NCBI GenBank assembly: GCA_025455945.1
Contig: JALOLN010000098.1
Span: 1-7,288 of the forward strand
DNA: 7,288 nt
From: Actinomycetes bacterium
Lineage (GTDB): Bacteria; Actinomycetota; Actinomycetes; Prado026
Reading direction: 5' to 3'
Shown here piece by piece: positions 1-6,028 of the stretch. Under the pieces are notes generated by a model. That model saw only the letters and a program-made list of their open reading frames with translations, did not search any database and was not told where the DNA came from. Both the position numbers and the translations under genes were made by a program. Every line of letters starts with the position of its first letter. The first letter of the stretch is position 1.

Positions 1-663
1 GACCCGGGGACGGCGCTGGAGCTGCACCAGCGCTGGGCGCCGAACATCACGACGACCCTCGGCCGCCTCGGCGGCCGCACCGTCGGGATCGTGGCGAACA
101 ACCCGCTGCGGCTCGGCGGCTGCCTGGACTCCGCCTCCGCGGAGAAGGCCGCCCGGTTCGTGCGGATGTGCGACAGCCTCGGCGTGCCGCTCGTCGTCCT
201 CGTCGACGTCCCGGGGTACCTGCCCGGCGTCGCCCAGGAGTGGGAGGGCGTCGTCCGGCGTGGGGCGAAGCTGCTGCACGCCTTCGCCGAGTGCGTCGTG
301 CCACGGGTGACCGTGGTGACCCGCAAGGCCTACGGCGGCGCCTACGTGGCGATGAACTCCCGGGCGCTGGGTGCGACCCGGGTGTTCGCCTGGGAGGGCG
401 CGACCGTGGCGGTCATGGGGTCGGTGGCCGCCGTCCGGGTCCTGCACCGCCGCCGGCTCGCCGAGGCCCCCGAGGAGCAGCGGGCCGCCCTGGAGCAGGA
501 GCTGGCCGACGAGCACGAGCTGGTGGCCGGCGGGATCGACAAGGCGATCGCGATCGGCGTCGTGGACGAGGTCATCGCCCCGGCGCGGACCAAGTCGGCC
601 GTGGCCGCCGCGATCGGGGCCGCCCCCGCCGTCCGCGGCGCGCACGGCAACATCCCCCTCTGA
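1..663 (+). CDS. accD6: Acyl-CoA carboxylase carboxyltransferase (beta) subunit, AccD6-like, 3' part
   Basis: The gene is open from the first base in frame 1; its 5' part lies outside the window, so only the last 220 residues are visible. They form the C-terminal crotonase-fold domain of a biotin-dependent carboxyltransferase, which moves carboxyl from carboxybiotin to acetyl- or propionyl-CoA in the cytosol to give malonyl- or methylmalonyl-CoA. Visible family blocks are ANNPLRLGGC, EKAARFVR, VDVPGYLPG (about 205-231), RRGAKLLHAFAEC, RKAYGGAY (322-345) and the terminal HGNIPL. The blocks NNPLRLGGCL, GVVRRGAKLLHAF and GVVDE match M. tuberculosis AccD6 as I remember it better than PccB-type subunits; this is recall, not an alignment. 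A GTG at 91 lies inside the domain and is not the start. The convergent DUF3145 neighbour supports a location at the end of a fatty-acid synthesis operon. One oddity: the second oxyanion-region motif reads MGSVAAVRVL (415-444). Confidence 0.9.
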   Translation, partial: DPGTALELHQRWAPNITTTLGRLGGRTVGIVANNPLRLGGCLDSASAEKAARFVRMCDSLGVPLVVLVDVPGYLPGVAQEWEGVVRRGAKLLHAFAECVVPRVTVVTRKAYGGAYVAMNSRALGATRVFAWEGATVAVMGSVAAVRVLHRRRLAEAPEEQRAALEQELADEHELVAGGIDKAIAIGVVDEVIAPARTKSAVAAAIGAAPAVRGAHGNIPL

Positions 664-671
664 CCACCCCC

Positions 672-704
672 CTATTGGCATCAAGGGTCCCTTGATGCCA
701 ATAG
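672..704. repeat. Perfect 33-nt palindrome, possible bidirectional terminator
   Basis: The left arm CTATTGGCATCAAGGG (672-687) is followed by a single T (688) and its exact reverse complement (689-704). As RNA from either strand it can fold into a 15-bp stem with a 3-nt loop. It begins 8 nt after the accD6-like stop and ends 18 nt before the end of the convergent DUF3145 gene, the place for a shared terminator. There is no U-run after the stem on either side, so it would be of the actinomycete type without a U-tract. The arms are far richer in A and T than the surrounding DNA. It could instead be a binding site or a dispersed repeat. The palindrome is certain; the function is inferred. Confidence 0.7.
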
Positions 705-722
705 ACAGCCGTCAGGCGCCCT

Positions 723-1217
723 TCACACGACCTGGTGCAGCCACCGCACGGGGGCACCCTCGCCGGCCCAGCGGAAGGTCTCCAGCTCGTCGTCCCACGG
801 CTGGCCGAGCAGCCGGTCGACCTCGTCCTCGAGCGGGGTGCCGGTCGCCCGCGCGGTCAGCACCGCCGCGCGCAGTCGGTCCTCGGGCACCTGCAGGTCC
901 CCGTGGACGCCGGTGATGGCGTGGAACAGCCCCAGCTCGGGGGTGTAGGAGTACCGCGCCCCCTCGGCACCGCCGCTGGGCTCCTCGGTGACCTCGTACC
1001 GCAGGTGCAGCCACCCGCGCAGGGCCGACGCCAGCGCCGCTGACCGGCCGGCCGGGCCCTGCCAGGACAGCTCCGCGCGCCAGGTGCCCGGGGCGGCCGG
1101 CTGCGGGGTCCACTGCAGGCTCACGGGCACGCCGAGCACCCCTGCGAGCGCCCACTCGACGTGGGGGCACAGCGCAGAGGTGGCGGAGTGGACGTACACG
1201 ACGCCACGGCTCGTCAC
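723..1217 (-). CDS. DUF3145 family protein
   Basis: This 164-residue protein belongs to DUF3145, a conserved actinobacterial family without an established function. The N-terminal block RGVVYVHSATSALCPHVEWA, then RYSYTPELGLFHA and the C-terminal DDELETFRWAGEG are typical of the family as I know it. I see no signal peptide or membrane segment, so it is probably cytosolic. The frame stays open 16 codons further upstream, to an ATG at 1265. I prefer the GTG at 1217 because AGGAGG (1223-1228) stands 5 nt before it and because homologues begin at this V/M-T-x-R-G-V. It is convergent with the accD6-like gene; DUF3145 genes sit near the fatty-acid synthase locus in other actinomycetes (recall), which suggests but does not show a link to lipid synthesis. 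A possible promoter (CACAAT at 1300-1305, minus strand) lies in the gap to the upstream gene. Confidence 0.88.
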   Translation of the reverse strand: MTSRGVVYVHSATSALCPHVEWALAGVLGVPVSLQWTPQPAAPGTWRAELSWQGPAGRSAALASALRGWLHLRYEVTEEPSGGAEGARYSYTPELGLFHAITGVHGDLQVPEDRLRAAVLTARATGTPLEDEVDRLLGQPWDDELETFRWAGEGAPVRWLHQVV

Positions 1218-1222
1218 CTTGA

Positions 1223-1228
1223 CCTCCT
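1223..1228 (-). promoter_or_regulatory. Strong Shine-Dalgarno site that fixes the DUF3145 start
   Basis: Read on the minus strand this is AGGAGG, 5 nt before the GTG at 1217. It lies inside the longer reading frame that begins with an ATG at 1265, and argues that the longer start is not used. Confidence 0.75.
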
Positions 1229-1299
1229 CCGGTCGGTTGAGGGTCGCCTTCCCCAGCGTCCTCATCCGCGACCGGAGTCACTCCAGGCACGACCGCGCC

Positions 1300-1305
1300 A
1301 TTGTG
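1300..1305 (-). promoter_or_regulatory. Possible -10 box for the DUF3145 gene
   Basis: CACAAT on the minus strand lies about 80 nt upstream of the GTG start, with a weak -35-like TTCCCA 18 nt further upstream, inside the 3' end of the CPBP gene. In this GC-rich DNA it is the most promoter-like string in the gap, but nothing else supports it. Confidence 0.3.
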
Positions 1306-1314
1306 CCCCATCCG

Positions 1315-2430
1315 TCACGTCGGTGGGAAGCCCCCGTAGGCCGGCGCGGCCCCGGGCGGCGGTGCCACCGCGCTGCGGGTCTGCACCCCCCGCCTGCGGG
1401 CCAGCCGGTCGACCAGGACGGCGAAGGCGACGAACGACACGAGGTCCAGCGCCAGGTAGCGCAGCGGCAGCTCGGTCGTGACCGAAGGATCGGGCAGCGC
1501 CCCCACCGCGGCCGACAGCAGCAGCGTCAGGACGTTGTGCACCGTGTGCGAGACGATCGGCGCCTCCAGACCACCCGTGCGCCAGGCCAGCCAGGCGAAC
1601 AGGACGCCGTAGGCGAACCGGTCGAGGAACGCACCGACGTCCTGCGCGCCGTGGGCGAGGGCGAAGAGCGTGCCGCCGACGATGGCCCCGGGGATCCAGG
1701 ACCGGCTGAAGAACCCGATCGCCTGCCCGAGGTAGCCCCGGAAGACGTACTCCTCCGCGGCCGCCTGCAGCGGCGTCGTGAACAGGATCACGGCGACGAA
1801 CGCCACGAAGGTCGCCGTGCCCGGGAACCCGGTCGTGGGTCCCAGCGCACCCTCGTCGTCCGGAGCGGGCACCACCGCCAGCGCCCCGAAGGTCAGCGCC
1901 TCCACCCCGAGCGCCGCCAGTCCGAACGGCACCAGCAGCCGCCACCGCAGCCGCCCGGTGGCGCTCGACAGCCAGCCCATCCGCTCGCGGTGGATGACGA
2001 GGACGACGACCGCCACGGCCGGGATGCCCACCGCCAGGCTGAGGTTCGTCAGCAGGTAGTACCCGGGGCTGTCGTACGGCAGCAGCGTCGCGTCGTCCAG
2101 CGTCCCGCCGGTCAGGACGACGGTGGCGGCGACCGCCAGGCCGACGACGAGGCCGGCCAGCAGGAACAGCACCGCCCCGACGGGGACTCCCGCGACGGGC
2201 ATCCACCACCGTCCCCGGGCGGTGCGCAGCAGCCGGTGGTAGGGCTGCGCCTGGACGTGCGGACGCCGGGAGTAGGGCCGCAGAGGGTCGTCCACCGCCT
2301 GCGGCACCGGCACCGGCACGTACGGCGCGGACGGGTACGGCGCGGGCGGGTACGGCACCGGGACGGACGGCACCGACGGCGCGGCCCACGGGTCGGGCGG
2401 CGGCTGGGTCACCGGACCACTCTCACCCAT
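1315..2430 (-). CDS. CPBP family intramembrane metalloprotease
   Basis: This 371-residue protein has the CPBP (CAAX protease and bacteriocin-processing, ABI) fold in its second half. The three motifs are present: EEYVFR (E226, E227, R231), FALAH (F256, H260) and HTVHN (H295, N299). Together they should form the metal-dependent active site inside the membrane. About eight hydrophobic segments run from residue 78 to 342. The first 75 residues are an unusual Pro/Tyr/Val-rich tail with 5-residue repeats ending in PY, followed by a basic stretch; the C-terminus is also Pro-rich. Bacterial members have been linked to peptide processing and self-immunity, but no substrate can be named here. I use the ATG at 2430, 18 nt after the preceding gene; a GTG six codons later is an equally possible start. 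It is probably cotranscribed with the small upstream gene ending at 2449. Confidence 0.9.
   Translation of the reverse strand: MGESGPVTQPPPDPWAAPSVPSVPVPYPPAPYPSAPYVPVPVPQAVDDPLRPYSRRPHVQAQPYHRLLRTARGRWWMPVAGVPVGAVLFLLAGLVVGLAVAATVVLTGGTLDDATLLPYDSPGYYLLTNLSLAVGIPAVAVVVLVIHRERMGWLSSATGRLRWRLLVPFGLAALGVEALTFGALAVVPAPDDEGALGPTTGFPGTATFVAFVAVILFTTPLQAAAEEYVFRGYLGQAIGFFSRSWIPGAIVGGTLFALAHGAQDVGAFLDRFAYGVLFAWLAWRTGGLEAPIVSHTVHNVLTLLLSAAVGALPDPSVTTELPLRYLALDLVSFVAFAVLVDRLARRRGVQTRSAVAPPPGAAPAYGGFPPT
2320..2364 (-). repeat. Imperfect 15-nt tandem repeat coding a Pro/Tyr pentad
   Basis: On the plus strand three units of 15 nt each begin GTACGGC (2320, 2335, 2350). On the coding strand they give VPVPY, PPAPY and PSAPY in the N-terminal tail of the CPBP protease. 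The first two units differ at one base; the third is more diverged. Such a tract can change in copy number, so its length may vary between strains. Confidence 0.65.
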
Positions 2431-2431
2431 C

Positions 2432-2446
2432 CGCCCCGCCGGGGCG
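2432..2446. repeat. Small GC hairpin between the 127-aa gene and the CPBP gene
   Basis: CGCCCC (2432-2437) and GGGGCG (2441-2446) pair around a 3-nt loop. The hairpin sits directly before the CPBP start ATG, where its ribosome-binding site would be, so it could lower translation of the second gene. In DNA this GC-rich a 6-bp stem can easily arise by chance. Confidence 0.3.
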
Positions 2447-2448
2447 AG

Positions 2449-2832
2449 TCAGTCGACGACGACGCGCCGTTCCCCCGCCGTGACCCAGGCCCGCAGCGCC
2501 GCCCGCGAGAGCGTCCGGGCGCCGCAGTCGCACCAGGCGGGCAGGGCGTCGTCGGCCATCAGCCCGTGCGCCTCCAGCAGGTCGTACCACGCGTGCGGAC
2601 GCCGGTCGCCGTGGTGCCCCACGTCCACCCGGTCCCGCGAGCCGTGCGCGTGGGGGCCGACGGTCGACGCGTACACCAGGCCCTCGTGGGTCTCCACGAC
2701 CCGGGCCAGGTGGTGGCTGCGGGCGCAGTCGACGTGCAGGCGGACGTGGTCGCGCAGCTGCCGGCCCAGGATCTCGACGGCGGCGCGGGCGCGGGCCTCC
2801 CGGTCCGTGGGTGACATCGGCATGGTGGCCAT
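2449..2832 (-). CDS. Hypothetical His/Cys-rich protein (127 aa)
   Basis: I do not recognise a named family. The 127-residue product has no membrane segment or signal peptide. It opens with a charged helix-like stretch (10-35), then HVDCARSHH (33-41), a short core RVVETHEGLVYASTVG, a His-rich stretch (H61, H63, H73, H74, H80), WYDLL, and a C-terminal WCDCGARTLSRAALRAWV (100-117). Eleven His and three Cys (36, 101, 103) give it a metal-binding look, but no standard zinc-finger spacing is present. The TLSRAALRAWV block resembles a short helix that could bind a partner. The start at 2832 is favoured by a -10 box TAGCGT 6 nt upstream, making the message leaderless; ATG codons 4 and 6 are alternatives. 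It leads into the CPBP protease gene and is divergent from the CDF metal transporter. That it is a real gene is supported by its composition and layout; its function is unknown. Confidence 0.72.
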   Translation of the reverse strand: MATMPMSPTDREARARAAVEILGRQLRDHVRLHVDCARSHHLARVVETHEGLVYASTVGPHAHGSRDRVDVGHHGDRRPHAWYDLLEAHGLMADDALPAWCDCGARTLSRAALRAWVTAGERRVVVD

Positions 2833-2838
2833 GACTCC

Positions 2839-2844
2839 ACGCTA
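2839..2844 (-). promoter_or_regulatory. -10 box TAGCGT of the 127-aa gene, leaderless
   Basis: On the minus strand TAGCGT matches the actinomycete TANNNT -10 consensus and ends 6 nt before the ATG at 2832, so transcription would begin at or beside the start codon. No good -35 is visible. A GGAG lies only 2 nt before the ATG, too close to act as a normal ribosome-binding site for it. Confidence 0.55.
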
Positions 2845-2966
2845 GGGGGCGGCCGGGTCCCGCGCCCGGGACGGAGGTCCCCAGCAGGAACCCGACAGTC
2901 CGCGGGGCGGCGGATCGCCCGTGGCAGGCTGGCCCCGACGGGACGACGGGAGGAGCCAGCCCGCCG

Positions 2967-3881
2967 ATGCCCATGCCGCATGCCGACCACACCTCGCCCG
3001 GGCTGGCCCACCGCGGTCGGCTGGCCGCGGTGCTCGCCATCACCCTCGCCGTGCTGGTCGTCCAGGTCGCCGGGGCCTGGCTGAGCGGCAGCCTCGCGCT
3101 GCTCGCGGACGCCGGCCACCTGCTCACCGACGTCGCCGGCCTCACCCTGGCGCTGGCGGCCGTCACCCTGGCCGCCCGACCGCCGACCCCGCAGCGGACC
3201 TACGGGAACTACCGCCTGGAGATCCTCGCCGCCGTCGCCAACGCACTGCTGCTGTTCGCGGTCGCCGCCGTCGTCCTCGTCGAGGCCTGGCGCCGGTGGT
3301 CCGCCCCGCCGGAGGTGGACGGCGGTCTGATGCTCGTCGTCGCCGTCGTCGGCCTGGTGGCCAACGCGGCGGGCCTGGCCCTCCTGCACTCCGGGGCGCA
3401 GCAGAACCTCAACGTCCGCGGTGCCTACCTCGAGGTCCTCGGCGACCTGCTGGGCTCGCTGGCCGTCGTCGTCGCGGCGCTCGTCGTCACCGCGACCGGC
3501 TGGCTGCGCGCCGACCCGGCGGCGTCGGCGCTCGTCGCCTTGATGATGCTGCCGCGGGTGTGGACCCTGGTCCGCGAGGCCACCGACGTGCTCCTCGAGG
3601 CAGCTCCCCGGGGCGTCGACCTCGAGGAGGTCCGCCGGCACATCCTCGGCGTCCCCGGCGTGGTCTCCGCCCACGACCTGCACGCCTGGACGATCACGTC
3701 GGGTATGCCGGTGCTCTCCGTGCACGTCGTGGTCGCGGACGACGTCATCGCCACCGGAGCGGGCGGGCGCGTGCTCGACCAGCTCGAGGTGTGCCTGGCG
3801 GAGCACTTCGACGTCCGCCACTGCACCTTCCAGCTCGAGCCGGCCGGGCACGCCGCGCACGAGCACCCCGGACACGCCTGA
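2967..3881 (+). CDS. Cation diffusion facilitator (CzcD/ZitB-like), probable zinc exporter
   Basis: This 304-residue membrane protein of the CDF family would export divalent metal, most likely Zn(II), from the cytosol in exchange for protons. Six hydrophobic segments span about 18-40, 42-70, 86-106, 119-141, 155-177 and 183-200. Helix 2 has ADAGHLLTD (D48, H51, D55) and helix 5 has YLEVLGDLLGS (E156, D160). H51, D55, E156 and D160 should form the transport site, where CzcD/ZitB members usually have His at position 156. NYRLEILAA (81-89) is a conserved loop/helix 3 block. The cytosolic C-terminal domain carries HDLHAWTI (236-243) and HCTFQLE, both family hallmarks, and the tail is His-rich (H295, H298, H300, H303). 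The start ATG follows GGGAGGAG (2948-2955) by 11 nt. The gene stands alone, divergent from the 127-aa gene and convergent with mmsA. I see no ArsR-type regulator gene or clear operator. Confidence 0.93.
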   Translation: MPMPHADHTSPGLAHRGRLAAVLAITLAVLVVQVAGAWLSGSLALLADAGHLLTDVAGLTLALAAVTLAARPPTPQRTYGNYRLEILAAVANALLLFAVAAVVLVEAWRRWSAPPEVDGGLMLVVAVVGLVANAAGLALLHSGAQQNLNVRGAYLEVLGDLLGSLAVVVAALVVTATGWLRADPAASALVALMMLPRVWTLVREATDVLLEAAPRGVDLEEVRRHILGVPGVVSAHDLHAWTITSGMPVLSVHVVVADDVIATGAGGRVLDQLEVCLAEHFDVRHCTFQLEPAGHAAHEHPGHA

Positions 3882-3885
3882 CGCC

Positions 3886-3907
3886 GACGGCGCCCGGCGC
3901 GGCCGTC
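3886..3907. terminator. Weak candidate bidirectional terminator
   Basis: GACGGC (3886-3891) pairs with GCCGTC (3902-3907) around a 10-nt GC-rich loop. It fills the 30-nt gap between the stop codons of the convergent CDF and mmsA genes. There is no U-run on either side, and other pairings inside the loop compete. The position is the main support. Confidence 0.3.
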
Positions 3908-3911
3908 CTCG

Positions 3912-5405
<1,494 letters not shown>

Positions 5406-5432
5406 CGCGCGTCCTCGCTGTTGTGGGGGCGG

Positions 5433-5451
5433 GCCGGGGAGCCCACCCGGC
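5433..5451. repeat. Inverted repeat in the mmsA upstream region
   Basis: GCCGGG (5433-5438) and CCCGGC (5446-5451) flank a 7-nt spacer, about 30 nt upstream of the mmsA start in the 102-nt gap between mmsA and the divergent membrane-protein gene. It could be a leader hairpin or an operator; chance is also likely at this GC content. I could not place an mmsA promoter in the gap. Confidence 0.3.
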
Positions 5452-5495
5452 TGGGTGATCGGCGCACAGTGTCTCCCGACGGCGGGGGTCTCGGC

Positions 5496-5501
5496 TACCG
5501 T
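5496..5501 (+). promoter_or_regulatory. -10 box TACCGT of the 162-aa membrane protein gene, leaderless
   Basis: TACCGT fits TANNNT and ends 6 nt before the ATG at 5508, the same spacing as at the 127-aa gene. There is no Shine-Dalgarno site before the ATG, which agrees with a leaderless message. No convincing -35 is seen. Confidence 0.5.
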
Positions 5502-5507
5502 GCCGGG

Positions 5508-5996
5508 ATGCCCGAGCCCGCCGACTCCGCGGTCGACCCCGCCCGCCGGGAGCGCTGGCGCGAGGGCGTCATGATGGCGCTCTACGTCAGCCTGTCCCAG
5601 GTCGCCGTCCTCCTCGCGCTGCCCGACGACGACGTGTCGGCGCTGACGGTGGGTCTCACCTCCGTCGGGCTCCTCCTCGCCCATCGCGTTGCGTTCCAGG
5701 TGTCCACCCGTCTGGTCAACCAGGGCCGCCTGGACGCCGAGCAGGCCCAGGTGCTCGGGGCGCAGCTCGTCGGCGGCCTGGTCGTGACGGTGATCGCCGT
5801 GCTCCCCATCCTGCTCGTCGACGGTCCGGGTGGGGTTCGCATCGCCGAGGTGCTGCTCCTCGGGTTCGTGGCCGTCGTCAGCTACCTCACCGCCCGCACC
5901 GTGCCCACGTCCCGGCCGCGCGCGCTGGGCTACGCCGCGGCGGTACTCGTGGTCGCCTCCGCCGTGCTGGTCGTCAAGGCCGTCGCCGCCCACTGA
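5508..5996 (+). CDS. Hypothetical five-helix membrane protein (162 aa)
   Basis: I do not recognise a characterised family. The product has a short charged N-terminus (ARRERWREG, 12-20) and five hydrophobic segments at about 21-39, 43-65, 85-104, 112-130 and 139-160. The middle loop (67-83) is polar and acidic/basic (TRLVNQGRLDAEQAQ). An AHRVAFQVS block closes helix 2 and a YLTARTVPTSRPRALGY loop joins helices 4 and 5. No catalytic or metal motif stands out and there is no cleavable signal peptide. The frame is open to an earlier GTG at 5385, but that stretch overlaps the mmsA start and has no hydrophobic or family-like content. The leaderless -10 box before 5508 fixes the start I give. It is divergent from mmsA and ends 32 nt before the ABC operon, which has its own promoter-like box, so it may be a separate unit. 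Confidence 0.75.
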   Translation: MPEPADSAVDPARRERWREGVMMALYVSLSQVAVLLALPDDDVSALTVGLTSVGLLLAHRVAFQVSTRLVNQGRLDAEQAQVLGAQLVGGLVVTVIAVLPILLVDGPGGVRIAEVLLLGFVAVVSYLTARTVPTSRPRALGYAAAVLVVASAVLVVKAVAAH

Positions 5997-6000
5997 GCCG

Positions 6001-6014
6001 GCCCGGTCACGGGC
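6001..6014. promoter_or_regulatory. Inverted repeat abutting the ABC operon -10 box
   Basis: GCCCG (6001-6005) and CGGGC (6010-6014) flank GTCA and end 1 nt before the -10 box. The repeat covers the spacer of the promoter, where a repressor could act, or could be a weak terminator for the preceding gene. The arms are short and GC-only, so chance is possible. Confidence 0.3.
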
Positions 6015-6015
6015 G

Positions 6016-6021
6016 TAGCGT
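6016..6021 (+). promoter_or_regulatory. -10 box TAGCGT of the ABC exporter operon, leaderless
   Basis: TAGCGT lies 7 nt before the GTG at 6029, and no ribosome-binding site precedes that GTG. A weak -35-like CTGAGC (5993-5998) with a 17-nt spacer overlaps the stop of the preceding gene. Together with the inverted repeat next to it, this suggests the ABC operon is transcribed independently. Confidence 0.55.
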
Positions 6022-6028
6022 TGGCCAC

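Noticed and set aside
168..916. Other plus-strand frames over accD6 and the palindrome
   Set aside because: They are Arg/Pro/Gly-rich frames out of register with the conserved carboxyltransferase frame; the parts past 663 have no protein-like features.
988..2814. Plus-strand open frame of 608 codons
   Set aside because: It lies antisense to the DUF3145, CPBP and 127-aa genes. Its product is low-complexity Arg/Gln/Pro/Gly-rich sequence, as expected from the reverse of GC-rich coding DNA.
2833..2966. Zinc-responsive operator (Zur/ArsR type) before the CDF gene
   Set aside because: I found no A/T-rich inverted repeat of the expected kind in the 134-nt divergent gap. CAGGCT at 2925-2930 could be a -10 box, but no -35 supports it.
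2559..3875. Minus-strand open frame of 438 codons opposite the CDF gene
   Set aside because: The composition (Asp/Gly/Gln/Arg/His repeats) is that of an antisense shadow, and the CDF protein on the other strand has full family motifs.
3886..3907. Riboswitch or attenuator between the CDF and mmsA genes
   Set aside because: It lies between two stop codons, so only a weak terminator is reasonable.
5406..5993. Upstream extension of mmsA in the same frame
   Set aside because: The 196 extra codons show no ALDH sequence and run antisense through the 162-aa gene. The ATG at 5405 has a ribosome-binding site and gives the normal family length.
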